Assembly: GCF_014117325.1 (NCBI RefSeq) | Contig: NZ_CP059732.1 | Coordinates: 558,001 to 622,000, forward strand | DNA from: Spirosoma foliorum | GTDB lineage: Bacteria; Bacteroidota; Bacteroidia; Cytophagales; Spirosomataceae | Reading direction: 5' to 3' | DNA length: 64,000 nt | In this document: positions 8,330 to 17,673 of the stretch, one piece after another | Position numbering within the stretch: the stretch's first letter is position 1 | Layout: every line of letters begins with the position of its first letter | Made by a program: the position numbers and the translations under genes | The notes under the pieces: model-generated | Told to the model about the DNA's origin: nothing | The model's input: the letters and a program-made list of their open reading frames with translations, nothing else | The model's database searches: none

Positions 8330-9307
8330 ATGTCCCCAACCGATGTGCTAAACGAGCTCAATAAGCAAGGTATTTTGTCCGCTAAACAGCAGACTCAACT
8401 AGCCGATATTGAGCTAAAAAAGCCGTTTTCTTTGCATTGGGAACTTCGGGCCATGCTGTACGTCGGCATCCTGTTATTGAGTTCGGGGTTGGGTCTTTTA
8501 GTGTATGATAACTTCGATCAGATTGGGCACGGCGCTTTGCTGGCAACTATTGCGCTGGCCTGTGCTGGCTGCTTCTATTTTGCCTGGCGCCATCGACCTG
8601 ACTGGTCGCCGAACGAAACAAAAAGTCGGTCAACTTTCGGCGATTACGCGTTAGTGTTAGCCTGCCTACTATTTCTGACACTCGAAGGCTACGCCCAATA
8701 CGCGTACAATGTGTTTGGGGAGCGATATGGGCTGGTTACACTATTGCCTGCCCTATTGTTCTTAGCGCTGGCTTATTGGTTCGATCATCGAGGTGTTTTG
8801 GGCATGGGTTTAACGGCCCTAATTTCATGGGTGGGCGTCACCGTGCGCCCCTTGGAACTCTATTTCAAAACAAACTTTTTCGATCAGGATACCGTCTTTT
8901 CGGCTCTTATACTGGCACTCGTTCTGATCGGAGCTGCTTTGCTGCTCGATCGGCAGCGAATCAAACCGCACTTCACTTACACCTACCTCACAATGGCCGG
9001 AAACTTACTGATGGTCGCTTTGCTTGGTGGCTTATTTAATTTTGAGGGGGTACGCTTATGGTTTGCGATAGGACTAGCCGTCGCCTGTTTCGCCTTTGAT
9101 TGGTATTCGAGACAGGATAGCTCTTTTTTATTTCTGCTGATGGCCGCCGTCTACGGCTACATTGGTGCTACCTATCTGTTTTTTCATTACATGGATTTCG
9201 CCAGCGACGAGCCTTATTTCTGGTATTTCATCGTAACAGGTATTGCTTTAGTGTACTACTTGATGAGCCAGTTCACCAAACGAATTCGCACCAATGAAAG
9301 CGTATAA
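8330..9307 (+). CDS. DUF2157-like multi-pass membrane protein
   Basis: A 325-residue integral membrane protein. A short cytoplasmic N-terminal helix region (MSPTDVLNELNKQGILSAKQ) leads into about ten hydrophobic segments from residue 40 onwards, beginning MLYVGILLLSSGLGLLVYDNFDQIG. This order and the first-helix sequence resemble DUF2157 proteins, whose function is unknown. The last 14 bases overlap the start of the next membrane protein gene, so the two are co-translated and may form one complex. Confidence 0.7.
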   Translation: MSPTDVLNELNKQGILSAKQQTQLADIELKKPFSLHWELRAMLYVGILLLSSGLGLLVYDNFDQIGHGALLATIALACAGCFYFAWRHRPDWSPNETKSRSTFGDYALVLACLLFLTLEGYAQYAYNVFGERYGLVTLLPALLFLALAYWFDHRGVLGMGLTALISWVGVTVRPLELYFKTNFFDQDTVFSALILALVLIGAALLLDRQRIKPHFTYTYLTMAGNLLMVALLGGLFNFEGVRLWFAIGLAVACFAFDWYSRQDSSFLFLLMAAVYGYIGATYLFFHYMDFASDEPYFWYFIVTGIALVYYLMSQFTKRIRTNESV

Positions 9308-10484
9308 CGAAGAATGGATCTGCAATCGTGAGATTCTGGAGCAGGCTGAGCGGTGGCATCGACAGAAACTACTGTCCGATGAGCAAATGACGGCTGTGCG
9401 TAAAGCGTATCCGATGGAATTTCGGCAAACGAACGGCTTTCTCGAAATCGGTTTATTTCTGTTCACAACAGTAGCCATTCTGGCTTGTTACTTATTGCCT
9501 GCCAGTATGTTCTCGTTATTCTCCGAATCGTCAATAACCTATGGTGTGTATAACATCGTCTTTGGGATTAGTATTGGGTTGATAGGCCGATTGATTATTA
9601 ACCAGCGACTACTATACCGGAACGGAATTGATAATGCATTTGTGGTCACGATGGCAGGCTTATTGGCGTTCGGCTTTAATCAATTTCTACCCGATGGTCT
9701 TTCTCTAAGTATTCATTGTTTCCTGACTCTGCCGTTGTTGTTGCTCATTCTTTGGTACTATGGCGATACCTTAATTGCCTTCTTTACACTAGCTACTTTC
9801 TATACCGCCATTTTCGACGGACTGATTAAGTACAGTTGGGGGAAAGATGCCTTGCCTTTCGTCATGATGGGTGTTTCGCTTGCACTATATGTAGTTGTGC
9901 GTCAGGTTGCCCTGCGGAATTCCAGACAAGTATATTATGCCGATCCCTTGAATCTGGCTCAGTGGATAGCGCTGATTGTATTAGCGGCCAGTAGCAACTA
10001 TTTTGTCGCGCGGGAATTGAACGGGCTACTAATCCGACCTAATCTATTTGGCTCCAGACATACAGAAGCGCCCGAAATAGGGCTTCCGTGGCTGTTTTGG
10101 TTTTTGACATTTGGAGTTCCGGCCGTCTATCTCTGGCAAGGATTAGTTAAGAAAAATCGAATGTTGATCATTCTGGGCATACTGGGTCTGATTGCTGCTG
10201 TAGCCACAGTGCACGACTATACGGCTCTGGTGCCGCTTAATGTGGCCTTAACAATGGGGGGACTAGCGCTGATTGGAATAGCTGTGCTCTGTATTCGATA
10301 CCTACGCCAGCTGGCGTATGGTTTTACGGATTCACCGGATGATGATTCACCGGACGAATTTTTTATAAATGCGGCCACTATTGCTGCTGTTCAGGCTGCT
10401 GGTTCGACTCAGCATGCACCCAAAGATGATCTCCGATTTGGCGGTGGCGACTTTGGTGGCGCTGGAAGTGAAGGGAAGTATTGA
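9294..10484 (+). CDS. Multi-pass membrane protein, partner of the DUF2157-like protein
   Basis: A 396-residue integral membrane protein starting at an ATG inside the end of the previous gene. It has the same plan: a cytoplasmic helical head of about 45 residues (REILEQAERWHRQKLLSDEQ), then about ten hydrophobic segments. After the last helix there is an acidic stretch (DSPDDDSPDEFF) and a glycine-rich C-terminus (FGGGDFGGAGSEGKY). It looks like a divergent paralogue of its neighbour. No enzyme motif is visible, and function is unknown. The vapBC promoter overlaps its stop codon. Confidence 0.65.
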   Translation: MKAYNEEWICNREILEQAERWHRQKLLSDEQMTAVRKAYPMEFRQTNGFLEIGLFLFTTVAILACYLLPASMFSLFSESSITYGVYNIVFGISIGLIGRLIINQRLLYRNGIDNAFVVTMAGLLAFGFNQFLPDGLSLSIHCFLTLPLLLLILWYYGDTLIAFFTLATFYTAIFDGLIKYSWGKDALPFVMMGVSLALYVVVRQVALRNSRQVYYADPLNLAQWIALIVLAASSNYFVARELNGLLIRPNLFGSRHTEAPEIGLPWLFWFLTFGVPAVYLWQGLVKKNRMLIILGILGLIAAVATVHDYTALVPLNVALTMGGLALIGIAVLCIRYLRQLAYGFTDSPDDDSPDEFFINAATIAAVQAAGSTQHAPKDDLRFGGGDFGGAGSEGKY

Positions 10485-10516
10485 TGTGTATAGAAAATGA
10501 TATATTTGTGTATAGA
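10481..10516 (+). promoter_or_regulatory. vapBC promoter and candidate autoregulatory operator
   Basis: TTG (10481-10483) and TATATTTG (10501-10508) are 17 bases apart and match the Bacteroidota promoter consensus. The 10-base sequence TGTGTATAGA occurs twice as a direct repeat (10485-10494 and 10507-10516), 22 bases apart, about two helical turns. The repeats flank the -7 element, where a VapBC complex would be expected to bind. The repeats are seen; the operator role is inferred. Confidence 0.5.
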
Positions 10517-10527
10517 TATAGAAAACG

Positions 10528-10722
10528 ATGAGAACAAATATTAACATCAGTGATAAGTTGCTTGAGGAAGCAATGCAGTTGAGTCATGCCAAAACAAAAA
10601 AAGAAGTGGTTGAACAAGCACTGGAGAACTATGTGAATATGCTCAATCGCAAACAGATTTTAGAGTGGCCAGGCAAAGTTCATTGGGAGGGCGATCTTGA
10701 ACAAATGAGAGCTGAAAAATAA
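10528..10722 (+). CDS. vapB: VapB-family antitoxin
   Basis: A 64-residue antitoxin of a type II toxin-antitoxin pair. The N-terminus MRTNINISDKLLEEAMQLS is the usual ribbon-helix-helix-like DNA-binding segment of the VapB/DUF2191 group, followed by AKTKKEVVEQALENYV. The C-terminal end is rich in Trp, Asp and Glu, as in regions that block the toxin active site. The stop codon overlaps the toxin start by one base, typical for such pairs. It should neutralise VapC and, together with it, repress their own promoter at 10481-10516. Confidence 0.85.
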   Translation: MRTNINISDKLLEEAMQLSHAKTKKEVVEQALENYVNMLNRKQILEWPGKVHWEGDLEQMRAEK

Positions 10723-11129
10723 TGGAACCAGTTCTTGTGGATACCTCTGTTTGGATTGATTACATCCGACAACGTGATGTTTCACAGGCTCGCCTATTGC
10801 AAAAATATCTTCGGTTATCTGATGAGAGCATCTACATGACTGCTACCGTTGTGCAGGAGATTTTACAAGGTGTTCATGAAGATTCATTATTCAATCAGGT
10901 TAAACGAAATCTATTGGCTTTGGCAATTCTGAAACTAGATCCTGTTGAGGCCGCCATTGGTGCGGCTGAGTTATATCGAACTCTTCGCAGAAAGGGTGTA
11001 ACGATTCGAAAGCCAAACGATTGCCTGATTGCCCATTACGCTATATTCTACGATATTCCTGTTCTGCATAACGATATCGACTTTGACCAAATCGCCCGCT
11101 TTACCGCGTTGCGTGTAGCTAAAGCTTAG
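10722..11129 (+). CDS. vapC: VapC-family PIN-domain ribonuclease toxin
   Basis: A 135-residue PIN-domain protein. The acidic residues that bind Mg2+ or Mn2+ are visible: D7 in LVDTSVWIDY, E46 in VVQEILQG, D100 in KPNDCLIA and D118/D120 in HNDIDF. VapC toxins cut specific RNAs, often tRNA, and stop growth when the antitoxin is degraded. All catalytic residues are present, so the toxin is predicted active. It overlaps vapB by one base (ATGA-like junction), and pgk begins 81 bases downstream. Confidence 0.9.
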   Translation: MEPVLVDTSVWIDYIRQRDVSQARLLQKYLRLSDESIYMTATVVQEILQGVHEDSLFNQVKRNLLALAILKLDPVEAAIGAAELYRTLRRKGVTIRKPNDCLIAHYAIFYDIPVLHNDIDFDQIARFTALRVAKA

Positions 11130-11210
11130 CCGTAATCGTAAACTTCGCGTTCACGTCTCCCAAAAAACTGCTAAGTTTGGCCTCGCAAACCAACGACCAT
11201 ACGCAGTCGC

Positions 11211-12398
11211 ATGAAAACCGTAGACTCCTACAATTTTGCTGGTAAGAAAGCCCTTGTTCGGGTAGACTTCAACGTACCCCTCGATAAGGCGTACAACATC
11301 ACCGACGATACTCGTATTAAGGCGACCATTCCAACCGTCATGAAAATCGTGAACGATGGTGGATCAGCCATTCTTATGTCGCACCTGGGCCGGCCAAAAG
11401 GTGGCCCTGAAGAAAAATATTCGCTTAAGCATTTGTTGCCTGCGTTAAAGGAAGCCTTTGGTCGTGAGGTGAAATTTGCAGACGATTGCATTGGCCAGTC
11501 GGCTACGGATTTGGCCGCCAGCCTGCAACCCGGCGAGATTCTGTTGCTCGAAAACCTTCGCTTTTATAAAGAAGAGGAAAAAGGTGACGTAGACTTCGCG
11601 AAAAAACTCGCCAGTCTGGGCGATGTTTGGGTGAACGATGCTTTCGGAACCGCTCACCGTGCCCACGCCAGTACAGCCGTAATGGGCCAGTTTTTTACGG
11701 ATCGTGTGGCAGGTTATGTGATGGAAGCTGAGCTAGCCAATGCCAAAAAGATACTGGAAAATGCAGAGCGCCCGTTCACGGCAATCATGGGTGGTGCTAA
11801 AATCTCTGATAAAATCCTGATTATCGAGAAATTGCTCGACAAGGTAGACAACCTGATTATTGGTGGTGGCATGACCTACACCTTCACGAAAGCCCAGGGT
11901 GGTAAAATCGGGAAATCGTTACTTGAAGCGGATAAACAGGATTTAGCGCTTGAGTTGCTGAAAAAGGCAGAAGAAAAAGGCGTGAAAATCTACATGCCGC
12001 TGGATAACGTCTGTGCTGATGACTTCTCGAACGACGCTAATCGACAAGTTGTTGATACGGGCGAGATTCCTGATGGTTGGGAAGGGTTGGACATTGGTCC
12101 TAAATCCATCGAACTGTTCAGTGATATTGTTGCTAAATCCAAAACGCTCCTCTGGAATGGTCCAATGGGTGTGTTTGAATTTGAAAACTTTGCCAAAGGC
12201 ACCAATGCCATTGCGGAAGCGGTGGTAAAAGCAACCGAAGAAAACGGCGCGTTCTCGCTCATCGGTGGTGGCGATTCTGCCGCAGCTGTTAACCAGGCTG
12301 GCTACGGTGATCGCGTAAGCTATGTTTCAACAGGTGGTGGTGCTTTGCTGGAATATATGGAAGGAAAAGTATTGCCAGGTGTAGCAGCGTTGGAGTAG
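11211..12398 (+). CDS. pgk: Phosphoglycerate kinase
   Basis: A 395-residue cytoplasmic glycolytic enzyme that moves phosphate between 1,3-bisphosphoglycerate and ADP. Signature segments are in order: VRVDFNVP near residue 17, SHLGRPKG, the central [13 protein letters not shown] and GGAKISDK region, NGPMGVFE and the C-terminal nucleotide loop [10 protein letters not shown]. Length and motifs are normal. A TAAGTTTG match to the Bacteroidota -7 element lies at 11172-11179, about 30 bases before the ATG, though without a clear -33 partner, so the gene probably has its own promoter. A terminator follows it. Confidence 0.97.
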   Translation: MKTVDSYNFAGKKALVRVDFNVPLDKAYNITDDTRIKATIPTVMKIVNDGGSAILMSHLGRPKGGPEEKYSLKHLLPALKEAFGREVKFADDCIGQSATDLAASLQPGEILLLENLRFYKEEEKGDVDFAKKLASLGDVWVNDAFGTAHRAHASTAVMGQFFTDRVAGYVMEAELANAKKILENAERPFTAIMGGAKISDKILIIEKLLDKVDNLIIGGGMTYTFTKAQGGKIGKSLLEADKQDLALELLKKAEEKGVKIYMPLDNVCADDFSNDANRQVVDTGEIPDGWEGLDIGPKSIELFSDIVAKSKTLLWNGPMGVFEFENFAKGTNAIAEAVVKATEENGAFSLIGGGDSAAAVNQAGYGDRVSYVSTGGGALLEYMEGKVLPGVAALE

Positions 12399-12433
12399 AG
12401 ATTTTGTGAATTAGTAAAAAAGGTAAACATAAC

Positions 12434-12480
12434 AATAGCCCACCGACTGGTACCAAATGGTCCTATCGGTGGGCTTTATT
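12434..12480 (+). terminator. Intrinsic terminator after pgk
   Basis: Inverted repeat AGCCCACCGA/TCGGTGGGCT with a loop of about 19 bases, followed by TTATTT. It lies 36 bases after the pgk stop. Confidence 0.65.
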
Positions 12481-12594
12481 TGATGGATAGGTTAGTCTAA
12501 TCGATTAAAGACAAGTTCTACCTTCTGGACTTGGACAAAGTCGCTTTGCTGTGGGAAACAACCAACAGGCTAGGAGTGAGGCTAAACCGCCAAA

Positions 12595-14874
12595 TCAATG
12601 CGTAAACCAGCTGTCGGGAATGTCCATTGGCTCCGAGCCGTTCAGGCTATACTTCAGCTTTAGTGTGAAGCCGCCACCGCCTTCAATAAAATCCGCTTCG
12701 AAAGGGTGAGCTCCTTTCTGTAAAGCAACCTGACCACTTTTTTCAATGGGGAAGTGATTACCGTCGTTATCGACCACCATCCGGTCGGCGATGCGTAGAA
12801 TACCGCCATCGTCGCAGGTGTAGAAAAAGCTGTAAACACCCGTTTCGGGCACGGTCATGTAGCCCCGAAACTGAACCCCGAAGCTAGGAGCATTCACTGA
12901 TTTGGGCACCACAACGTTATTGATGACATAGGAACTATCAGCCTTTTGCTGCTTCATCAATTTCGTTTCTTTGAAATACTTCTTAAAGTAGAGACAGCTC
13001 AAGCCAGCCACAGAGCTAGCGCCCCCAACGGGAGTTGCGTAGGCTTGCTGTTGATAGCGCAACGAATACACATCCCCCCGAATGCCCGATGGTGTGAAGA
13101 CCGCAACGTTAACCGTCTGCGGTTTTGAAATGGTTAAATCGGCGGGTAATTCAAGAGAATTTACCTGAGGCTGTGTACCGTCTGTTGTATAGCGCAGAAT
13201 GTAGCTGTCCAACGGCTTTTTGATGCGCAGCGTGGCTTTATCGACAAACACGTTTTCTTCAGCAAAGCCCGTCAGGTCAGGTAGCCGGTAATGAATGCCT
13301 AGTTGCTCCATCCGCAAAAAGTGTTGCAGCAGCCGTTTCTGATACGATGGAAAGTCTTTTTTCGCGGTCCAGACTACTTCCGAGAGTGCTGTCATTCGAG
13401 GCATTGCCATGTAGTCAACGCGATTTTCGGTCGGAATGTATTCGGTCCAGATGTTGGCCTGCGCGCCCAAAAACTGCTTTGTCTGTTCGGCGGTCACACC
13501 TTCGGGCACCACAGCTATGTTGTACACATTTTCAACCGACCGAATACCCGGAGGACTATCGAAATACAGGTTGCTCACCGGCGTCATGACAACGTCGTTC
13601 CCATTCTGGGCGGCTTTCTGGGGGGCACCTTTCACCCAGCTACGCCAGTACATGACGGCTGTAGAAGGCTTGAGACCACCTTCGAGGGCATCGTCCCAAA
13701 CCATTAGTTTTTTCCCTTTCGACTGCACAAATTTTTCGATCCGATGCACGAAATAGCTCTGTAGCTCTTCAACGTTTTTGATGTTCTCCCGCTTCATCAA
13801 CTCCTGACAAGTCGCCGACTGCGCCCAAGTCGACTTTTCCACTTCATCGGCCCCAATATGAACGTATGGGCTGGGAAACAGGGCTATAATTTCACTCAGC
13901 ACCGTTTCCATGAACGTGTACGTCGGTTCATTGCAGGGGCAAATGGGCACCGAAAACGTTTTACCCCAGCCTTCCTGACCTGTGCAACTCAGAAATGGAT
14001 AAGCCTTGATCGCTGCCGTCAGGTGGCCGGGCATGTCGATTTCGGGAATAATTTCAATGTGTCGGGCGGCTGCGTAGGCAATCAGATCACGCATTTGGGC
14101 CTGCGTGTAAAAGCCTCCGTATTGCGTTTGTCCGTTCTTCTGACGAATGAACTGTTTGGGAAGATCGAAGTCGGGGTTGGTAACCGCCCGTTTCAGAACA
14201 ACCGAATCTTGGTTATTGAACGTACGCCACGCTCCCTCGCTGGTTAGTTTGGGATAGGCTTTAATTTCCAGTCGCCAACCCTGATCGTCGGTCAGATGCA
14301 GGTGAAATTTATTGAATTTATACAGCGCCAGTCTGTCGATGAATTTTTGTAAATAGTCGATGGAATAAAAATGCCGCGACACGTCGAGGTGCATACCCCG
14401 CCAGGCATAGGCGGGCTGGTCACGAATCTGAACCGCTGGAAGCGTGAGCGATACCAACGCTTGACCGGGTTTTTCAATCGTTACTGGCAACAACTGGCGA
14501 ATGGTTTGAACTGCCCGGAACATCCCGACAGGCTGGCTGGCTTTTAGTGTTACTTGCTGTGGGGTGATCGTTAGATCGTAGCCTTCTGAATTCGTGAGTG
14601 ATGCGTCGTGCTGAAGTACAATTTTTGGTCCTTTGCCCATACCAGACAGTCGCTTACCCATGCCTGATTCCAGCAACGTCTGCAATTGTTTTGCTTCATT
14701 ACTGAATCGACTATCCTGCACAACCAGCGCCGTTTGAGCTGTTACAGTAAATTGCCCCGACGCCGGAACGAGCGATGTGGGATACGGAATTAGCGGATAT
14801 CGTTGAGCAACGTCCTGCGCCTTGACGGACAATGTCACGAGCAGAACGAACAATAGGGAATGTAATCGGGTCAT
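12595..14874 (-). CDS. GH20 beta-N-acetylhexosaminidase with C-terminal PA14 domain
   Basis: An exported exo-enzyme that removes terminal beta-linked GlcNAc or GalNAc. Started at the ATG at 14874 it has 759 residues and a signal peptide ending SVKAQ; the longer frame runs through a palindromic repeat (14902-14970) and is unlikely. A GH20b-like N-terminal domain (about 25-150) precedes the catalytic barrel, with HLDVSRHFY, HLHLTDDQGWRLEI and the catalytic pair D343-E344 in YVHIGADEVEK. The Asp polarises the substrate N-acetyl group and the Glu is the acid/base. A chitobiase-like segment and a PA14 domain (about 630-759), probably sugar-binding, finish it. It is the last gene of a minus-strand run of hydrolases. 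Confidence 0.9.
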   Translation of the reverse strand: MTRLHSLLFVLLVTLSVKAQDVAQRYPLIPYPTSLVPASGQFTVTAQTALVVQDSRFSNEAKQLQTLLESGMGKRLSGMGKGPKIVLQHDASLTNSEGYDLTITPQQVTLKASQPVGMFRAVQTIRQLLPVTIEKPGQALVSLTLPAVQIRDQPAYAWRGMHLDVSRHFYSIDYLQKFIDRLALYKFNKFHLHLTDDQGWRLEIKAYPKLTSEGAWRTFNNQDSVVLKRAVTNPDFDLPKQFIRQKNGQTQYGGFYTQAQMRDLIAYAAARHIEIIPEIDMPGHLTAAIKAYPFLSCTGQEGWGKTFSVPICPCNEPTYTFMETVLSEIIALFPSPYVHIGADEVEKSTWAQSATCQELMKRENIKNVEELQSYFVHRIEKFVQSKGKKLMVWDDALEGGLKPSTAVMYWRSWVKGAPQKAAQNGNDVVMTPVSNLYFDSPPGIRSVENVYNIAVVPEGVTAEQTKQFLGAQANIWTEYIPTENRVDYMAMPRMTALSEVVWTAKKDFPSYQKRLLQHFLRMEQLGIHYRLPDLTGFAEENVFVDKATLRIKKPLDSYILRYTTDGTQPQVNSLELPADLTISKPQTVNVAVFTPSGIRGDVYSLRYQQQAYATPVGGASSVAGLSCLYFKKYFKETKLMKQQKADSSYVINNVVVPKSVNAPSFGVQFRGYMTVPETGVYSFFYTCDDGGILRIADRMVVDNDGNHFPIEKSGQVALQKGAHPFEADFIEGGGGFTLKLKYSLNGSEPMDIPDSWFTH

Positions 14875-14901
14875 TGGAAGATGAGTATTGAAGGTGTTTT
14901 G

Positions 14902-14970
14902 TTTTTCGACAGGATTTACAGGATGGACAGGATTTCTATTGCCTAAAATCCTGTTCATCCTGTCGAAAAA
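14902..14970. repeat. Palindromic intergenic repeat between esterase and GH20 genes
   Basis: TTTTTCGACAGGAT (from 14902) pairs exactly with ATCCTGTCGAAAAA (to 14970). Inside, the unit ACAGGAT recurs three times on the left arm and ATCCTGT twice on the right. The T and A runs lie outside the stem, so it is not a standard terminator with a single U tract, although one strand could form it. It looks like a REP-type element in the gap between two co-oriented genes. Confidence 0.6.
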
Positions 14971-14989
14971 ACTTGTTAGCTGGAGAGAG

Positions 14990-17533
14990 TTATTCCGTTC
15001 CGTTTTTCTGGCCATTGACAGTATACTGTGCTGGTGCGAGTTTCCAGTCGTTATCAAAGAAGCCCGCCATCCGAACGCCTTTGCTACCATCTCGAACCAT
15101 GTCCAGGCCGAAAATCATGAAATCAGGAAAACCACTGGCTCCGGCAAAATATTGGTTGGCCGAGGCCGCTTTCATACCTTTCAAACCCGTTCCGCCAATG
15201 ACCGCAACCGATGCCGTTTTTGAACCCTTAATAGGCCATACGAAGTAAGTAGCTAAATCATCGCCCTGCCATTGCTGACTCCCGGCCCGAATCTGATTGC
15301 GCTCCAGTTGAATTGGGCAGTCGGCGAGTAGCGATTGCCAGGCGGCATTGTTGGTTGCATTGCCGAACAGAACCACCCCGCGATCAGCGTATTTGGCCAA
15401 CGAGAAATCGGTATCGGCAATGATATCGATAGCGCCATTGCCCCGATAATACCAGGTTTCAGCGTCGTAGCGAGCCTTCTGCCAGTTCCAGTCATTCTCT
15501 TCTTTCGTACCCTTCGTGCCATACACAAACACCATACGATTGTTGAAAGCATCTTTGAATGTACCATTCCGGTGAGGCCCTTTTTGCGCTAGATCGGGTC
15601 GTTGTGCCTGTTTCCACTGCCCATTTTCGCGACGCAGGAATAGTGTATCCTGATCACTAGTTGTCGTATAGGTTAGCGCTGAACTGCCATCAAGCGTTAC
15701 GGTTATTGGCGTTTTATTGGCAAACTCATTCAGGGCCAATTTTAGCAGAGCCACATTGGCCGTTGTGCCGGTAATGGCTTGTCTCTGACGGTTCAGTTGA
15801 ATGCGGCTGTACAACAGCGGCTGGATTTGCTGCTCAATAGAAGCCCATCGGTATGCCGACGAAATGCCGGGATTGGCCGTCGTGAAGTCAATGGCGTTCA
15901 CTGTCGAATCAACGGAAATCTTGTGCCATTTGAAGAAATCGAACAGCGGTTTCCAGTCAACGCTTTCATCGCCGAACCAGTGACTACCGCCGGGATATTC
16001 GTAGTAGCTCATATCGGGTTGCGACTCGCCTAGCAGTTTACGCATCTGGCGAGCGTAGGTGACGGGAACCGTCCGGTCGGCATCGCCGTGTAGTACGTAA
16101 ATGCCCAGTGGCTTATAGTTGCTCGTCAGTTTCAGTACATCACTCTGGTTTCCAGATCGCAACAGCATTTGCTCCAATGGGTTGCTGCTTCCATCTGGAA
16201 TCACACCATCGGCAGAACCGTATTCTTTTAAAGTTGGGTAACCGGCGCAGGGAGCAATAGCCGCCCATTTGTCGGGGTAGGTAGCGCCCAGGAACCAGGT
16301 ACCATGACCGCCCATCGAGTGGCCAGTCAGATATATGTGCTGCGGATCGGGTTTGAATTGTTTTTTTGCAATCGATAGTACTTCCAACGCATCTAAACGA
16401 CCCCAGTCTTCCCAGTTGAAACCGCGTGGCCGACGGTTGGTAGCTGCCACCAGATTCCCCCAGTCTTTTGATTTATAAGCCCGAGCCTGTCCGCTGGCTT
16501 CTACACCTGCGCCATGCACCGATAGAAACAAAGCCGAGGGAGCCGTTGCGGCCGATGACTGTGGGGTTACGGCATAGTATTGTAAACTTCCATCGATCTG
16601 GCTAACGAAGGTCTGACTATACGAAGCTCCCGCCGGAACGGCTTCCACCGAAACCACACCAGCATCCAGCGACTTCCCTTTTTGCGTCAGGGTTAACTCA
16701 CAAGGTTGTGGCCCCTTGGCACTAACACCACTTCCATCGAAGGTAAACGCTACTTTTCGGCCTGATAGAGCTGGAATAACAGGCAGATTGGTCGTCAGTG
16801 ATTTACCGGCCAGTTTGCTGGTCAGTTGTAAGCCAGTCAACGGTGCTGTTGATGCATTGATAACGACCACAGCGCCCTGAAGTAATGCGTTCGATTCGCC
16901 TAGTCGGATACTAGGTAAGGTGGGGTCGTCGGTACGTAACAAAGCCGACTTATTGGGGAAGGTCAGGTTGGCGGTGATCATGACTCCCCGCACGTAAAAC
17001 TCGTTCAGCCCTTTTTTGAGCTTTACCGGGATGTGCAAATAGCCCATACTGTAGGCATCGCCCATGTGGAGTTCACCGTTCACATAGACATTGCTGTTAC
17101 CTTTAATATTGAGCGACGCAATCTGTTCGCGAGTCGATGGGTAGGTCAGGTAGGTATAGCCACCGCCACCACCGATGCCGCCCCGCAGACTGCCCGTTAC
17201 GACACCGGGACCTGCTGGTGCTCCACCATTCCCCCGAAAGCCGCTCCGAAGTCGCAATCGGTTCAGACTATCGGCCGTAACAGGTATCCATTTAATCTCT
17301 TTCCCTTGTTCATCCGTACCAAACACAGCGCCGTCGGTTGGTGGTTTGAGAGCACCTGTATAGAGCTGATAAGCCAGTGGATCGGCATAGATCGCTTCCC
17401 GGCCATAGCGGCTTCCTGTTAAGGCAACCAGTCCTTTGGTAAACGAATAGGTTGTCGACTCAGGCTTGGTCTGCGCCTGAAGCTGACTCACCGAAAGTAG
17501 CGTAAGGGCAAGGTGAATAAATCGGTTTGACAT
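14990..17533 (-). CDS. Secreted alpha/beta-hydrolase esterase (prolyl oligopeptidase/PHB-depolymerase-like)
   Basis: An exported protein of 847 residues with a signal peptide ending QLQAQ. The N-terminal half (25-300) is beta-rich, with a glycine-rich loop near 115-125. The hydrolase domain (about 310-540) has the nucleophile elbow GHSMGG with S406, an acid candidate D484 or D486 in LHGDADRTVP and H518 in GGSHWFG, forming a complete Ser-Asp-His triad. A further 300-residue C-terminal region is of unknown fold. By context it may remove ester groups (for example acetyl or ferulyl) from the glycan attacked by the neighbouring enzymes; that substrate is inferred. It lies between GH29 and GH20 genes on the same strand. 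Confidence 0.75.
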   Translation of the reverse strand: MSNRFIHLALTLLSVSQLQAQTKPESTTYSFTKGLVALTGSRYGREAIYADPLAYQLYTGALKPPTDGAVFGTDEQGKEIKWIPVTADSLNRLRLRSGFRGNGGAPAGPGVVTGSLRGGIGGGGGYTYLTYPSTREQIASLNIKGNSNVYVNGELHMGDAYSMGYLHIPVKLKKGLNEFYVRGVMITANLTFPNKSALLRTDDPTLPSIRLGESNALLQGAVVVINASTAPLTGLQLTSKLAGKSLTTNLPVIPALSGRKVAFTFDGSGVSAKGPQPCELTLTQKGKSLDAGVVSVEAVPAGASYSQTFVSQIDGSLQYYAVTPQSSAATAPSALFLSVHGAGVEASGQARAYKSKDWGNLVAATNRRPRGFNWEDWGRLDALEVLSIAKKQFKPDPQHIYLTGHSMGGHGTWFLGATYPDKWAAIAPCAGYPTLKEYGSADGVIPDGSSNPLEQMLLRSGNQSDVLKLTSNYKPLGIYVLHGDADRTVPVTYARQMRKLLGESQPDMSYYEYPGGSHWFGDESVDWKPLFDFFKWHKISVDSTVNAIDFTTANPGISSAYRWASIEQQIQPLLYSRIQLNRQRQAITGTTANVALLKLALNEFANKTPITVTLDGSSALTYTTTSDQDTLFLRRENGQWKQAQRPDLAQKGPHRNGTFKDAFNNRMVFVYGTKGTKEENDWNWQKARYDAETWYYRGNGAIDIIADTDFSLAKYADRGVVLFGNATNNAAWQSLLADCPIQLERNQIRAGSQQWQGDDLATYFVWPIKGSKTASVAVIGGTGLKGMKAASANQYFAGASGFPDFMIFGLDMVRDGSKGVRMAGFFDNDWKLAPAQYTVNGQKNGTE

Positions 17534-17566
17534 AGTTGATGGCGTTAGTTTTGGGTGTTTTTTTGA

Positions 17567-17634
17567 GATCCGACGTCAGGAGGGATCTCAAGCTTGACTG
17601 ATACGAAACTTGAGATCCCTCCTGACGTCGGGAT
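17567..17634. repeat. Palindromic intergenic repeat between GH29 and esterase genes
   Basis: Two arms (17567-17592 and 17609-17634) are inverted repeats with 23 consecutive matching bases around CTTGAGATCCCTCCTGACGT and a 16-base loop. T and A tracts lie outside the arms on the wrong sides for a terminator on either strand. It is probably a dispersed REP-like element, but may form a stable hairpin in the polycistronic message. Confidence 0.65.
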
Positions 17635-17673
17635 GAAAAAAAAACCCTTCTTATTATTTTAAAATATTGACTA

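Noticed and set aside
14875..15090. N-terminal extension of the GH20 protein
   Set aside because: It overlaps the upstream esterase gene and runs through a palindromic repeat; the ATG at 14874 gives a proper signal peptide.
17567..17634. Intrinsic terminator between GH29 and esterase
   Set aside because: The T and A tracts lie outside the stem in the wrong place for termination on either strand; recorded as a repeat instead.
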